Below, one piece after another: positions 1-7,536 of a stretch of 64,000 bases of DNA. The DNA is taken from contig KE159609.1 of the NCBI GenBank assembly GCA_000403295.2, positions 712,725 to 776,724 of the forward strand. The letters are read 5' to 3'. Source of the stretch: Lachnospiraceae bacterium M18-1. Lineage in GTDB: Bacteria > Bacillota > Clostridia > Lachnospirales > Lachnospiraceae. Made by a program: the position numbers and the translations under genes. The notes under the pieces were generated by a model. The model saw nothing but the letters and a program-made list of their open reading frames with translations, did not search any database and had not been told where the DNA came from. Position 1 is the first letter of the stretch. Each line of letters starts with the position of its first letter.

Positions 1-774
1 ACCCGGTGACCCTGCATTTGACTGTCCCGCATAGGTCTGGTTTGTACTGGTCTGATTGGTATAGGCCTGGCTTGTGTAGCTTTGGTTCACATGTGCCTGT
101 CCCGTCTGTGTCTGGTAAGTATCTGCCTGGTTTGTGGGGGAATGGATCCCCATATAGGAAAGATAGGCTTTTTCAGCGTCAGCGCCTTTAATGGAGCCCA
201 CCTGCCCATAATTGCCCTGCGCGATACTGCTGATCACGTTATTTGCGAAGTCACCGCCTTTTTCCAGGGAAGAGTGGTAGAGGGAACTGCCGACAGTGGA
301 ATGCTCGGTATAACCGGTGGCGGCATTGACGGCGCTTCGTTCCGTCTGCCTGCCCACAGAACCGGCAAGCCCTCCGGAGAGGAAACTTCCGCCTACGGCC
401 GCGTCTCCGGGAGAACTGGCCTTCCGATATCCGCCCCCGCCGCTGTTTCCATTTCCGCCGCCTTTTAAATGCAGGGAACTTGCAAGCCCCCGTCCGGCAA
501 TCAAAAGCTCGGACATCATATTTCCGCCGGTGTTTCCCACATTGATGCCAAGGCTTGCCATGAAAGAATCGATCTTCTGGCTGACCTTTAAAAAGGCAAT
601 CGCGCACAGGAACCAGAGAAAAACATTTCCGGTAACGGCTTCCTTCCCCTGACTTGATACGGCCTGCTCTACGTCTGCTTCTGTCAGCTCCGCGGCAAAA
701 ACCGGCAGGGCATACAGAAGCACAGTAAGGGAAACAAGCAGTACTGTGCAGAGGAGTTGTTTTTTATGTTTCAT
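1..774 (-). CDS. type IV secretion membrane protein with low-complexity C-terminal tail (partial)
   Basis: The frame is open from the start codon to the window edge (258 codons), so the 3' end is missing. Residues 1-27 are a signal peptide ending in a PVFA-A cleavage site. A hydrophobic segment follows (about residues 44-60), then a glycine-rich linker (GGGNGNSGGGG) and a C-terminal region made of degenerate five-residue units such as YTNQT, YTSQA and STNQT. ATG at 780 is also in frame, but the AAGGAA at 781-786 sits 6 nt before the ATG at 774, which decides the start. It follows the TrbL/VirB6-like gene by 50 nt in the same operon, so a role in the conjugation channel or on the cell surface is inferred. 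I do not recognise the exact family. Confidence 0.75.
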   Translation of the reverse strand, partial: MKHKKQLLCTVLLVSLTVLLYALPVFAAELTEADVEQAVSSQGKEAVTGNVFLWFLCAIAFLKVSQKIDSFMASLGINVGNTGGNMMSELLIAGRGLASSLHLKGGGNGNSGGGGYRKASSPGDAAVGGSFLSGGLAGSVGRQTERSAVNAATGYTEHSTVGSSLYHSSLEKGGDFANNVISSIAQGNYGQVGSIKGADAEKAYLSYMGIHSPTNQADTYQTQTGQAHVNQSYTSQAYTNQTSTNQTYAGQSNAGSPG

Positions 775-824
775 ATTCATTTCCTTTCGTTGGATTCCAT
801 TTGTCTGGTAAATGGACGTTCTGT

Positions 825-1535
825 TCAGATGGACAGCGGGTTCGCGAGGAAGGTGCCTACCATGGATGTAAAAAGCCGCAGGCACCAGGCGTTCATGATC
901 AGTAAAAAGAACTGGCCGCCGAGCATCCGGCACCAGCTCTTAAAAATATTTCCCGTAGTCTGGGAAGCGCCTGTCGCAAAGGCGATCGGGGCAGTAAAGA
1001 CCAGGACGCCCAGAAGGATGTAGCGTTCCGCGGCTTCAAAAAGCAGCTTGATGTAATTCCATGCCAGGATCAGCACCAGAATGAGTGCGATCAATGCCAC
1101 AGCGCCATTTGCGCAGACACCTAAGATGGTGGTGATCACGGAATTGAAGTCCGCAAATTTCAGGGGCGGCAGTTCTTCCGTCAGGATCCAGCTGTAGGGG
1201 GTCCCCGCAATGTCCAGGAGCAGGTCTACGATATCTTTGGCATAGAAGGTTAAAAATAGGAAGAGGGACGTCCGCAGGGACAGCTTCAGCGGATCCTCCG
1301 CTTCGATCCCTGCGCCTGCGAAATAGTTCTTAAAGAGCTGCCACACCCAGTTTAAGAGGATGAGGCCGATGGCCAGAGCCAGAAAGACCTGGTACATGCT
1401 CTCCGCGGCAGGGAAGTACCGGAGGAACGTGTCCATGGAACAGCCCAGCGCGCCTAAAACAGAAGTGGTGATCAGATCCAGGATGTACATGACCTGCTCC
1501 GCGATCCATTCCACGATGCCGTCTAAAATCTTCAT
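825..1535 (-). CDS. TrbL/VirB6-like conjugal transfer membrane protein
   Basis: This is a 236-residue polytopic membrane protein with about five or six hydrophobic segments (roughly residues 50-68, 88-108, 135-165, 170-195 and 205-225) and no soluble domain. This is typical of the VirB6/TrbL-type inner-membrane channel subunit of Gram-positive conjugative elements. An AAGGAG about 10 nt upstream supports the ATG at 1535. It lies 21 nt behind the pilin-like gene and 50 nt before the next gene, so all three are in one leftward operon. The family is assigned from topology and context, not from a diagnostic motif. Confidence 0.7.
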   Translation of the reverse strand: MKILDGIVEWIAEQVMYILDLITTSVLGALGCSMDTFLRYFPAAESMYQVFLALAIGLILLNWVWQLFKNYFAGAGIEAEDPLKLSLRTSLFLFLTFYAKDIVDLLLDIAGTPYSWILTEELPPLKFADFNSVITTILGVCANGAVALIALILVLILAWNYIKLLFEAAERYILLGVLVFTAPIAFATGASQTTGNIFKSWCRMLGGQFFLLIMNAWCLRLFTSMVGTFLANPLSI

Positions 1536-1556
1536 ATGGATTCGCTCCTTCCCGGC

Positions 1557-1937
1557 CTAGCCATTCCACTGGCCGCCCGCGAAAAACGGGGTGATGTAGG
1601 CCATGATGAATCCAAGCCCGTTGAGGATGGCCCAGGTGATGACGATCCGCTTCAGCCATGCGCGGGATTCGTCCACGGTCTTGCCGGATTTGGAAAAGTT
1701 CATCATCAGAAGGGCTACGGAAGCAGTCACAACGGCGGCAATGGTGGAGATCAGGATGATCTGGCTGTAGACATCCTTCATGATCTCATTTGCCTTGTCC
1801 CACATGTTCGCGGCCAGGACTGGCTGAATGTTGCAGGCTACAAGGGTGAAGATCAGGAAGACCGTGTAGAGGAACTTCATATAGTCCATGCGCCGCTTCC
1901 TGTCCGGCGGTGTTTCTTTCATTTGATGTTGTCTCAT
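1557..1937 (-). CDS. small VirB2/TrbC-like membrane protein of the conjugation operon
   Basis: The 126-residue product has a charged N terminus, a signal-peptide-like segment (about residues 20-43, ending VLAAN), then two hydrophobic helices (about 60-80 and 95-117) separated by a basic loop. This is the usual shape of VirB2/TrbC-type pilin subunits, and the gene directly precedes a TrbL/VirB6-like gene. A strong AAGGAG at 1948-1953 fixes the start at 1937. It is the first gene after the leader. Length and topology fit a pilin, but no cyclisation or processing motif can be confirmed. Confidence 0.6.
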   Translation of the reverse strand: MRQHQMKETPPDRKRRMDYMKFLYTVFLIFTLVACNIQPVLAANMWDKANEIMKDVYSQIILISTIAAVVTASVALLMMNFSKSGKTVDESRAWLKRIVITWAILNGLGFIMAYITPFFAGGQWNG

Positions 1938-2015
1938 ATCAGTATTCTCCTTATATAAAATGGAGGCAGGGGAGAAGAGTCCTGCCCTGCCTGTATCTGC
2001 TTATACCCGTTTGGG

Positions 2016-2076
2016 TATCCCGTGCTCTGTGCCCTGCCGATCTATAGACAGGGCACAGAGTGCCTGGAACGGGATA
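2016..2076 (-). other. leader hairpin of the conjugation operon
   Basis: A perfect 12-bp inverted repeat (2025-2036 with 2049-2060) is extended by an outer 7-bp stem (2016-2022 with 2070-2076). It lies in the untranslated leader between the promoter at 2271-2299 and the first gene at 1937. No T-run follows, so it is not a simple terminator. It could stabilise the mRNA or take part in attenuation. Confidence 0.6.
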
Positions 2077-2107
2077 GTTTCCTGCCTCTTGCCGGGATGA
2101 ACCGGTA

Positions 2108-2143
2108 ACAAAAAAGCAGTCCGGTCAATGCGGGCTGCTCTTT
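2108..2143 (-). terminator. attenuator-like hairpin in the conjugation leader
   Basis: A-rich and T-rich flanks bracket a GCAG(T)CC / GG(G)CTGC stem. Read leftwards, the stem is followed by a run of six T. It stands about 120-155 nt after the predicted transcription start and before the first gene, so it would stop most transcripts unless overridden. On the other strand it would also work. Confidence 0.55.
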
Positions 2144-2270
2144 TAAGAGTCTGTATGAAGTTGTAAGTCCTGTTTTCACCTCCTGCACGAAAAACGCAGC
2201 CTATATCAGAAGGAGAGGCAGTGCTTCTGATACTGCTGCGTGATCTCTGCATACAATTTTGACAATATCA

Positions 2271-2299
2271 ATTTTAACATATGACTTTTACCGTGTAAA
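2271..2299 (-). promoter_or_regulatory. promoter of the conjugation operon
   Basis: On the minus strand there is a -35 TTTACA (2294-2299) and a -10 TAAAAT (2271-2276) with exactly 17 bp between. Transcription would start near 2264, giving a leader of about 325 nt before the pilin-like gene. Confidence 0.65.
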
Positions 2300-2433
2300 T
2301 CGCAGAACCGTGCCAGTTTAAGACATTCTTGTGCCAATTTTGTTTCGAGTGCTATTAAGAATAGTAGATTATGCGAAAAGCAGGATACCCTTCTTAAAAG
2401 AATTCCTGCTTTTCGATGTTTGAACTTATTCGG

Positions 2434-2613
2434 TTACGCCTTTTTCTTACGGTTTCGTTGTACAACTGCGCTTTTAAAAGCCTTCACCATAGCAGGAGAA
2501 AGCTCCTGACAATCCTCATCAAAAATAATAGGATATTTTTGTGCTTCTTGTACCTCCCTAAGCTGTTCTTCTGTAGGCTTTTGTCCGCTTTCAATAATAA
2601 ATGTCCTGGTCAT
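2434..2613 (-). CDS. small acidic protein, possibly antitoxin-like
   Basis: This 59-residue protein begins MTRTFIIES. The central part reads PIIFDEDCQELSP and the C terminus is basic (RNRKKKA). Short proteins with a DEDC-(P/Q)-EL(S/T)P pattern recur in Lachnospiraceae genomes, but I know of no assigned function; an antitoxin or small regulator is a guess. The frame continues upstream to 2718, but the AGGGAG at about 2622-2627 lies 8 nt before the ATG at 2613 and sets that start. It stands just left of the IS1634-type insertion, and its upstream region holds the left copy of the 116-bp duplication. Confidence 0.6.
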   Translation of the reverse strand: MTRTFIIESGQKPTEEQLREVQEAQKYPIIFDEDCQELSPAMVKAFKSAVVQRNRKKKA

Positions 2614-2683
2614 AATAAAGCTCCCTTTCTGCATTTGTTGCCAGTCTCGCTGAAATTTCCTTATAAAATGTTTTGTATGATAA

Positions 2684-2799
2684 ATAGTATACCATGAAAT
2701 AAGAGATTCAGAAATCAATGAAAACTAACAAAATAAAGAAAACGTTGAAAAAAATTGTTGAAGGGCTTGGAAAAGATGGAATCATTGCAAAGGAATCAG
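2684..2799. repeat. 116-bp direct repeat, left copy
   Basis: Identical over 116 bp to 4896-5011. The two copies abut the two ends of the IS1634-type element exactly, so they are the target duplication made on insertion. Confidence 0.95.
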
Positions 2800-2937
2800 C
2801 GGGTCTTCAACACTTGTAACTGAATAAAATCCTTACAAACCGCAGAAATGCGGCATTTTTTTGTCAAATTTTTCTTGCTTTTATGTTGTATATGTTGTAT
2901 ACTATAAATATATATATTAATTTCGGCGGTGATAGTA

Positions 2938-4797
2938 ATGAAACTCTTTTATAACAAAAACAGTAAGGATCCAATCTATTATGCCCAGCTAGGAATCCGC
3001 AACGGCAAAAAAGTTACAACCAGAAACGTCAAACGGTTTGGAAAACACTCCGAACTGCTCAAAATCACAGATGATCCTCTTGCCTATGTCAGGGAAGAAA
3101 TCCGCAAGATGAACGAGGAATACCGTGTTGGCAGAGTGGAACATTCCATTTCTACTGATTACAATGAGAGAGTGGAAAGGACGGATGACGCGGCTTCCTC
3201 TTCCACCGGTCTGAACATCGGATACTTTTTTCTGCAAAACCTAATGAGTGGTCTCCGGCTCAAGGACTTTTTCAAGGAAAAGACGGCCGACAGAAAAATG
3301 ACTTTTGACAGCTACACTATTCATCGTTTTCTTATTTATTCGAGGATCATGGAGCCACTTTCCAAATACGCAATGTTGGACAAACTGGATTCCTATTACG
3401 AAAAACCGGACTTCGACTATCAGCACATCCTGCGGTTTATGGATCTTCTGGAAGAGCATTACGATGATTATCTGGCATGGCTCTATCAGCAGAGCGACAC
3501 CATTGTAAAGCGGGATCCATCCGTGCTTTATTATGACTGCACGAATTTCTACTTTGAATGTGAACAGCCGGACGAGGAGATTGTGGACGAGGTCACAGGA
3601 GAAGTCATAACCGGACTGCGACAGTACGGTATCAGCAAAGAACACCGCCCCAATCCCATCGTAGAGATGGGGTTATTCATGGACAGCAGGGGCATCCCCA
3701 TCACCATGTGCCTGCATCCCGGCAATAAAAGCGAACAGTTGACAGCAATCCCTCTGGAGAAAGAAGTGTTGAAAATGATTCCAGACGCAAAATTTATCTA
3801 CTGTGCTGATGCCGGGCTTGGATCCTATAACATCAGGAAGTTCAACAGCATGGGCGGCAGGGCTTTCATTGTCACGCAATCCATCAAAAAACTGAGCGAT
3901 ACACTGAAAAAAGCAGTCTTTAATGACTATGATTATAAGCTTCTTTCAGACGATACCCCTGTTACCATTGAATACATGAAAGATTTTGACCGGCACAATC
4001 CGGATAACCGCAGGCTTTATAATGATTCCGCATATAAAGTCATCCAAGCTGACAAGGCACTCGACCTGGGGCTTTACGAGGATGTGGTCCTGAAAAACGG
4101 GCGCACTGTGCAGAGGAAAGCGAAAGGACTTCTAAAACAACGTATCATCATCACGTTTTCAAGAAAAATGATGGAATACCAAAGGACTGTCAGGAACCGG
4201 CAGATAGAACGAGCGAAAAAACTACTTTCCCGAAAGGATCCGGAAGAGATCAAAAAAGGTCCAAATGATGTGAAGCGCTTCTTGAAGCGGATCTCAAAAA
4301 CAAAATCCGGTGAAAAAGCTGTTGTGGAATATATTCTTGATGAAAATAAAATAGCGGAGGAAGAAAAATATGACGGATACTATGCTGTTGCCACAAATCT
4401 TATGGATCCGGCCAAAGATGTCCTTACAGTATCACAAAAAAGATATCAGATTGAAGACTGTTTTCGGATTATGAAAACAAATTTTGACGGACGCCCCGTA
4501 AACCACAGGCTTCCAGAACGGATCAAAGCGCATTTTCTGATCTGCTATACCGCCCTGTTGGTATACCGGCTTTTGGAAGTTATGCTTGACACTCAGGAAA
4601 CACATGTCACATCAAGTAATCTAATAACAACATTGAAGAATATGAACGTCGCGAATGTACACGACATTGATTATATGGCCCTTTATAAAGGAAGCAAAGC
4701 CCTTGATGCCTTGACACAACTGACCATGCTCCCTTTGGACAGACGTCACTACCGGCCAAAGGATTTAAACAGAATTATAAAAAAAATTTTAAAGTAG
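2938..4797 (+). CDS. IS1634-type DDE transposase
   Basis: The 619-residue transposase belongs to the IS4-superfamily branch known as IS1634. Catalytic residues are visible: D in VLYYDCTNFYF (about residue 200), D in IYCADAGLG (about 286), and E in the YQIEDCFR signature (about 506), with the long insertion between the second D and the E that marks this group. GTG at 2929 is in frame, but ATG at 2938 with the GGCGGTGA just upstream is the better start. The gene fills the element. It looks intact, with no frameshift, so the element is probably active. Confidence 0.93.
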   Translation: MKLFYNKNSKDPIYYAQLGIRNGKKVTTRNVKRFGKHSELLKITDDPLAYVREEIRKMNEEYRVGRVEHSISTDYNERVERTDDAASSSTGLNIGYFFLQNLMSGLRLKDFFKEKTADRKMTFDSYTIHRFLIYSRIMEPLSKYAMLDKLDSYYEKPDFDYQHILRFMDLLEEHYDDYLAWLYQQSDTIVKRDPSVLYYDCTNFYFECEQPDEEIVDEVTGEVITGLRQYGISKEHRPNPIVEMGLFMDSRGIPITMCLHPGNKSEQLTAIPLEKEVLKMIPDAKFIYCADAGLGSYNIRKFNSMGGRAFIVTQSIKKLSDTLKKAVFNDYDYKLLSDDTPVTIEYMKDFDRHNPDNRRLYNDSAYKVIQADKALDLGLYEDVVLKNGRTVQRKAKGLLKQRIIITFSRKMMEYQRTVRNRQIERAKKLLSRKDPEEIKKGPNDVKRFLKRISKTKSGEKAVVEYILDENKIAEEEKYDGYYAVATNLMDPAKDVLTVSQKRYQIEDCFRIMKTNFDGRPVNHRLPERIKAHFLICYTALLVYRLLEVMLDTQETHVTSSNLITTLKNMNVANVHDIDYMALYKGSKALDALTQLTMLPLDRRHYRPKDLNRIIKKILK

Positions 4798-4827
4798 ACA
4801 AAATATACAACATTTTTGAGGATGGAA

Positions 4828-4871
4828 AAAGCCGAAATTCCCTTATTTTACAAGGAATTTCGGCTTTACTA
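4828..4871. terminator. terminator inside the right end of the IS1634-type element
   Basis: A perfect 14-bp stem (4828-4841 with 4854-4867; arms AAAGCCGAAATTCC and its complement) lies 30 nt after the transposase stop. A-tracts and T-tracts on its flanks make it usable from both sides. It would stop transcription leaving or entering the element. Confidence 0.75.
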
Positions 4872-4895
4872 ATTATTTTAAGTGTTGAAAACCGG

Positions 4896-5011
4896 ATAGT
4901 ATACCATGAAATAAGAGATTCAGAAATCAATGAAAACTAACAAAATAAAGAAAACGTTGAAAAAAATTGTTGAAGGGCTTGGAAAAGATGGAATCATTGC
5001 AAAGGAATCAG
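4896..5011. repeat. 116-bp direct repeat, right copy
   Basis: Identical to 2684-2799. It contains the start of a 34-codon reading frame (4930-5034) that stays whole on this side of the insertion. Confidence 0.95.
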
Positions 5012-5034
5012 GAAACGGTTATAATTTGGAATGA
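4930..5034 (+). CDS. possible 34-residue basic peptide
   Basis: An ATG opens a 34-codon frame (begins MKTNKIKKTLKKIV, ends GYNLE) that stops 26 nt before the DUF434 gene. The frame spans the right junction of the 116-bp duplication, so it is the original uninterrupted version. The left copy reads the same 27 codons and then runs into the insertion sequence. The ribosome binding site is poor. It may be a leader peptide, a remnant or chance. Confidence 0.25.
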   Translation: MKTNKIKKTLKKIVEGLGKDGIIAKESGNGYNLE

Positions 5035-5060
5035 CTTAAGAATATAAGAAGGTATAAAAT

Positions 5061-5762
5061 ATGAGCAGACGTGGATATGTTCCGGAAGATGAAAAACAAT
5101 TTACAGGGAAGCAGTTAGAACTTTTAAAGAAAGCGGCAGATGAAGTACAGTTCCTTTTAGACAGGGGATATGATGTGAAACCCGTGACAACATTTGTGGG
5201 AAACCACTATATGTTTTCTGAGCGCCAGCGTCTTGCTTTGGCAAGGTCTGTTTCATCCAGGGAATGGATTGCGAAGCGTGACAACAAAGAGTTATTCCAA
5301 AATGAGAGGGAAGATTTCCCTGATAAAGTGCATATTGATGGGTTTAATACAGTGATCACATTGGAAGTAGCATTGTCAGGTTCGCCGGTTTTCTTATGCA
5401 GGGATGGGACAATAAGAGATCTGGCCGGTCTGCGTGGAACCTACCGTATCATTGATAAGACACAGGAAGCAGTGGAACGAATCTTGCGGCAGCTTGACTT
5501 GTTAAACATAGCAGAGGCATGTTTTTATTTGGATGCCCCTGTTTCCAATTCGGGCAGGTTATCAGGTTTGATCAGGCAGTGCGCTGAGAAATATGAAGTG
5601 TCTGTGGAGGTTCAGATCATCCCGGATGTGGATCGGGTGTTAGAGAGACTGGAGGGAGTGGTCAGCAGCGACGCTATCATTTTGAACCGCTGTCCAAGTT
5701 GGCTTAATATGATGCCTGGGATTGTGGAAAAAATAGAATCGGTATGGAGTATTCGGCTATAA
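5061..5762 (+). CDS. DUF434 domain protein
   Basis: The 233-residue soluble protein matches the DUF434 family as I remember it: an N-terminal helical part, the GNHYMFSERQRLALAR block at about residues 50-66, and a C-terminal half with IDGFNTVITLE, LDAPVSNSGRLS and ILNRCPSWLN. The C-terminal half resembles a nuclease-like fold, but no activity is established. RBS AAGAAGG is upstream of the ATG at 5061. It starts 50 nt after the right copy of the 116-bp repeat and is followed 28 nt later by the hydrolase gene, so the two are probably co-transcribed. Confidence 0.8.
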   Translation: MSRRGYVPEDEKQFTGKQLELLKKAADEVQFLLDRGYDVKPVTTFVGNHYMFSERQRLALARSVSSREWIAKRDNKELFQNEREDFPDKVHIDGFNTVITLEVALSGSPVFLCRDGTIRDLAGLRGTYRIIDKTQEAVERILRQLDLLNIAEACFYLDAPVSNSGRLSGLIRQCAEKYEVSVEVQIIPDVDRVLERLEGVVSSDAIILNRCPSWLNMMPGIVEKIESVWSIRL

Positions 5763-5789
5763 AAAATGCAAAAAAGTGGTGGTAAAGAG

Positions 5790-6515
5790 ATGCAGAAATT
5801 TTGGAAAAAGAAGAAAGTGTTCTTTCCGATAGCGGCAGGAATTCTGTTGTTTATTGCAATATTTTGGTATGTAAATGACTATTATCACAGTAATGAGAGC
5901 GTACAAGAGTATTTGAGCGGCGAAGATATGGTATCTGTAACAGAGATGAAAGAAGGTTTGTACCTGAATGGGCCAGGGAAAGACACTGCGATAATCTTCT
6001 ATCCAGGGGCAAAAGTGGAATATACAGCGTATCTTCCTTTATTTCACAAGGTGGCCGAACAGGGCATAGATTGTTTCCTGGTGAAAATGCCGTGCAATCT
6101 GGCTGTATTAGGGCAGAATAAGGCGGAGAAAATAATAGATTCTTATGATTACGAACACTGGTATCTGTCTGGACACTCTTTGGGCGGGGCAATGGCCGCG
6201 TCTTATGCCTCTGGGCATTTGGAAACACTGGACGGTTTGGTCCTCTTGGCTGCATATCCAACAAAGAGTTTGGAGTCAGAGAATTTTTCTGTTGTGTCAA
6301 TCTATGGGAGCGAGGATGGTGTCCTGAATATGGAAAAAGTAGAGGATGGGACAGCGCTTATGCCTGCTGATTATACAGAAGTCTGTATTGAAGGCGGAAA
6401 TCATGCCCAGTTTGGAGATTATGGAGAGCAGAAAGGTGACAATGATGCGGCTATCGGCCGGGAAGAACAGCAAGATGAGACTGTAACAGCGATCCTTCAG
6501 ATGATAAATGAGTAG
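5790..6515 (+). CDS. membrane-anchored alpha/beta hydrolase
   Basis: The 241-residue product has an N-terminal basic stretch (KFWKKKK) followed by one hydrophobic segment (about residues 9-25), so it is likely anchored with the catalytic domain outside. The nucleophile elbow GHSLGG is at about residues 131-136, and GNHAQFG (about 209-215) supplies the histidine. IYGSEDG (about 173) fits the acid loop. Substrate is unknown; the fold is that of dienelactone-hydrolase or lipase-like enzymes. The upstream in-frame ATG at 5766 lacks a ribosome site, so ATG 5790 is chosen. Confidence 0.8.
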   Translation: MQKFWKKKKVFFPIAAGILLFIAIFWYVNDYYHSNESVQEYLSGEDMVSVTEMKEGLYLNGPGKDTAIIFYPGAKVEYTAYLPLFHKVAEQGIDCFLVKMPCNLAVLGQNKAEKIIDSYDYEHWYLSGHSLGGAMAASYASGHLETLDGLVLLAAYPTKSLESENFSVVSIYGSEDGVLNMEKVEDGTALMPADYTEVCIEGGNHAQFGDYGEQKGDNDAAIGREEQQDETVTAILQMINE

Positions 6516-6537
6516 AAAATTTTATAAAAACTCCATG

Positions 6538-6566
6538 TTGTAAGATATTGTAAATTTTGGTAGAAT
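6538..6566 (+). promoter_or_regulatory. promoter of the type I toxin mRNA
   Basis: -35 TTGTAA (6538-6543), 17-bp spacer, -10 TAGAAT (6561-6566). The predicted transcript starts near 6573, just before an arm of the inverted repeat at 6574-6607. Confidence 0.7.
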
Positions 6567-6683
6567 ACTTATGGGCACTACTAGAAAAAACGGTAGGCGG
6601 TTGGTCCTTCAACAGAGGGACTGGACCCTCTGATTACATAGAAATCTCTGCAAAGGGAAATCGAAGGAAAGGAGGGCAAGCTA

Positions 6684-6776
6684 ATGAGTGATTTTGAATT
6701 GCTTTCCATTGTACTTATGATTCTTGGAATCATAGTTACAATTTTAATTGCATATATCGAAAACACAAAAAAGTAA
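6684..6776 (+). CDS. 30-residue hydrophobic type I toxin (holin-like)
   Basis: The peptide starts MSDFELLSIVLMILG, forms one membrane helix (about residues 6-24), and ends in a charged tail YIENTKK. This is the pattern of the holin-like/TxpA family of type I toxins in Firmicutes. The mRNA has a strong GGAGGG (6671-6676) 7 nt before the ATG. The leader of about 110 nt folds on itself (CAGAGGG with CCCTCTG at about 6613-6632). The stop codon lies inside the left arm of the shared terminator. A convergent promoter for an antisense RNA lies 110 nt downstream. Overexpression would be expected to depolarise the membrane; this comes from family knowledge. Confidence 0.85.
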   Translation: MSDFELLSIVLMILGIIVTILIAYIENTKK

Positions 6777-6857
6777 CCGCCCTCGCCAAAGGTTTGCGGT
6801 TACTTTTTTGTAGCTAATAAACTTTGGACCAACCGTCTATCGGTAGTGCCTTTTTAT
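6765..6857 (-). ncRNA. predicted antisense antitoxin RNA
   Basis: From the promoter at 6864-6892, a minus-strand RNA of about 90 nt would start near 6857 and end at the bidirectional hairpin 6771-6805. It would be complementary to the 3' end of the toxin mRNA, including the last codons and the terminator. The layout (convergent RNAs sharing a terminator) is that of txpA/RatA and plasmid par modules. Ends are predicted, not mapped. Confidence 0.7.
6771..6809. terminator. bidirectional terminator shared by toxin and antitoxin RNAs
   Basis: A perfect 10-bp stem (6771-6780 AAGTAACCGC with 6796-6805) and 15-nt loop, with T-runs on both strands. The toxin stop codon is part of the stem. Confidence 0.85.
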
Positions 6858-6863
6858 ATACTT

Positions 6864-6892
6864 ATTCTAGCAAAGAGATAAGAGAATGTCAA
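6864..6892 (-). promoter_or_regulatory. promoter of the antitoxin RNA
   Basis: Consensus -35 TTGACA (6887-6892), 17 bp, and -10 TAGAAT (6864-6869) on the minus strand. It is stronger than the toxin promoter, as expected for an antitoxin made in excess. Confidence 0.82.
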
Positions 6893-7021
6893 ATTCAATT
6901 TGTAAGTTATTGGGAGCTGAAAGGCGACTGTTAGCGGAGAAGAACAACAAGATTAGATGGTAGAAGCGATCATTATAGATGATATGAAAAGGGAAAGCCG
7001 CTTGTTTTGTAATAGGAGATT

Positions 7022-7465
7022 ATGAAGATATTAGTGGATGCAGATATCCGTTCGGTTGTTTCTATCGTTGAACGGATTGCAAAGAAACACAGGATACCTG
7101 TGATTCTGCTTTGTGATACGAACCATGTACTGCAGTCTGGTTACAGTGAGGTTAAAGTAATCGGAGCCGGGACAGACGCGGTGGATTTTGCTTTGGTCAG
7201 TTTATGCCAGAAAGGTGATCTGGTAGTAACCCAGGATTATGGAGTTGCCGCCATGATATTGGGAAAGGGGGCTTACGGCATTCACCAGAGCGGAAAGTGG
7301 TATACCAATGAGAATATTGATCAGATGCTGATGGAACGGCATATCAGTAAAAAAGCGAGGCGTTCAAAAGCAAAGCATTATATGAAAGGGCCGACAAAGA
7401 GGACGGCAGAGGATAATACAAGATTTGATGAGTCACTGAAACGGCTGATTCAGAAAATATCCTGA
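7022..7465 (+). CDS. YaiI/YqxD family protein (UPF0178)
   Basis: The 147-residue protein has the family hallmarks: N-terminal ILVDADIRSVV (about residues 3-13) with the conserved Asp pair, KGDLVVTQDYGVA at about 63-75, and a C-terminal block with the basic GPTKRTAEDNTRFDESL. The fold is related to PIN/NYN-type nucleases, but activity is unproven. The ATG at 7022 follows AATAGGAGATT. The upstream 240 bases hold the toxin-antitoxin module. It is chromosomal-type cargo in the element. Confidence 0.88.
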   Translation: MKILVDADIRSVVSIVERIAKKHRIPVILLCDTNHVLQSGYSEVKVIGAGTDAVDFALVSLCQKGDLVVTQDYGVAAMILGKGAYGIHQSGKWYTNENIDQMLMERHISKKARRSKAKHYMKGPTKRTAEDNTRFDESLKRLIQKIS

Positions 7466-7536
7466 AGCAATCATAATAAAAGACCTCATTTGTTCCATAA
7501 AAATGTTTTGGCTTTATGGCTTATGAAGATGATGCG

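Larger units (their letters stand above)
2800..4895 (+). mobile_element. IS1634-family insertion sequence with long target duplication
   Basis: The 2096-bp element carries one transposase gene. Its ends are imperfect 16-bp inverted repeats (14 of 16 match): the left begins CGGGTCTTCAACACTT and the right end read inwards begins CCGGTTTTCAACACTT. It lies between perfect 116-bp direct repeats. IS1634 of Mycoplasma mycoides is known for long, variable-length target duplications, so this feature agrees with the transposase family. Identical repeats suggest a recent insertion. Confidence 0.92.
6574..6850. repeat. inverted repeat bracketing the toxin-antitoxin module
   Basis: The segment at 6574-6607 (GGCACTACTAG...CGGTTGGTCC) is matched in inverted orientation by 6826-6850 (read from the minus strand GGCACTACCGATAGACGG then TTGGTCC). 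As a result the toxin mRNA and the antisense RNA begin with nearly the same 5' sequence. Confidence 0.75.

Noticed and set aside
2001..2252. 83-codon leftward frame in the conjugation leader
   Set aside because: It spans both leader hairpins, has no good ribosome site and its composition is not protein-like.
2684..5011. The 116-bp repeats as attachment sites of a larger element
   Set aside because: They abut the inverted repeats of the transposon to the base, so they are its target duplication.
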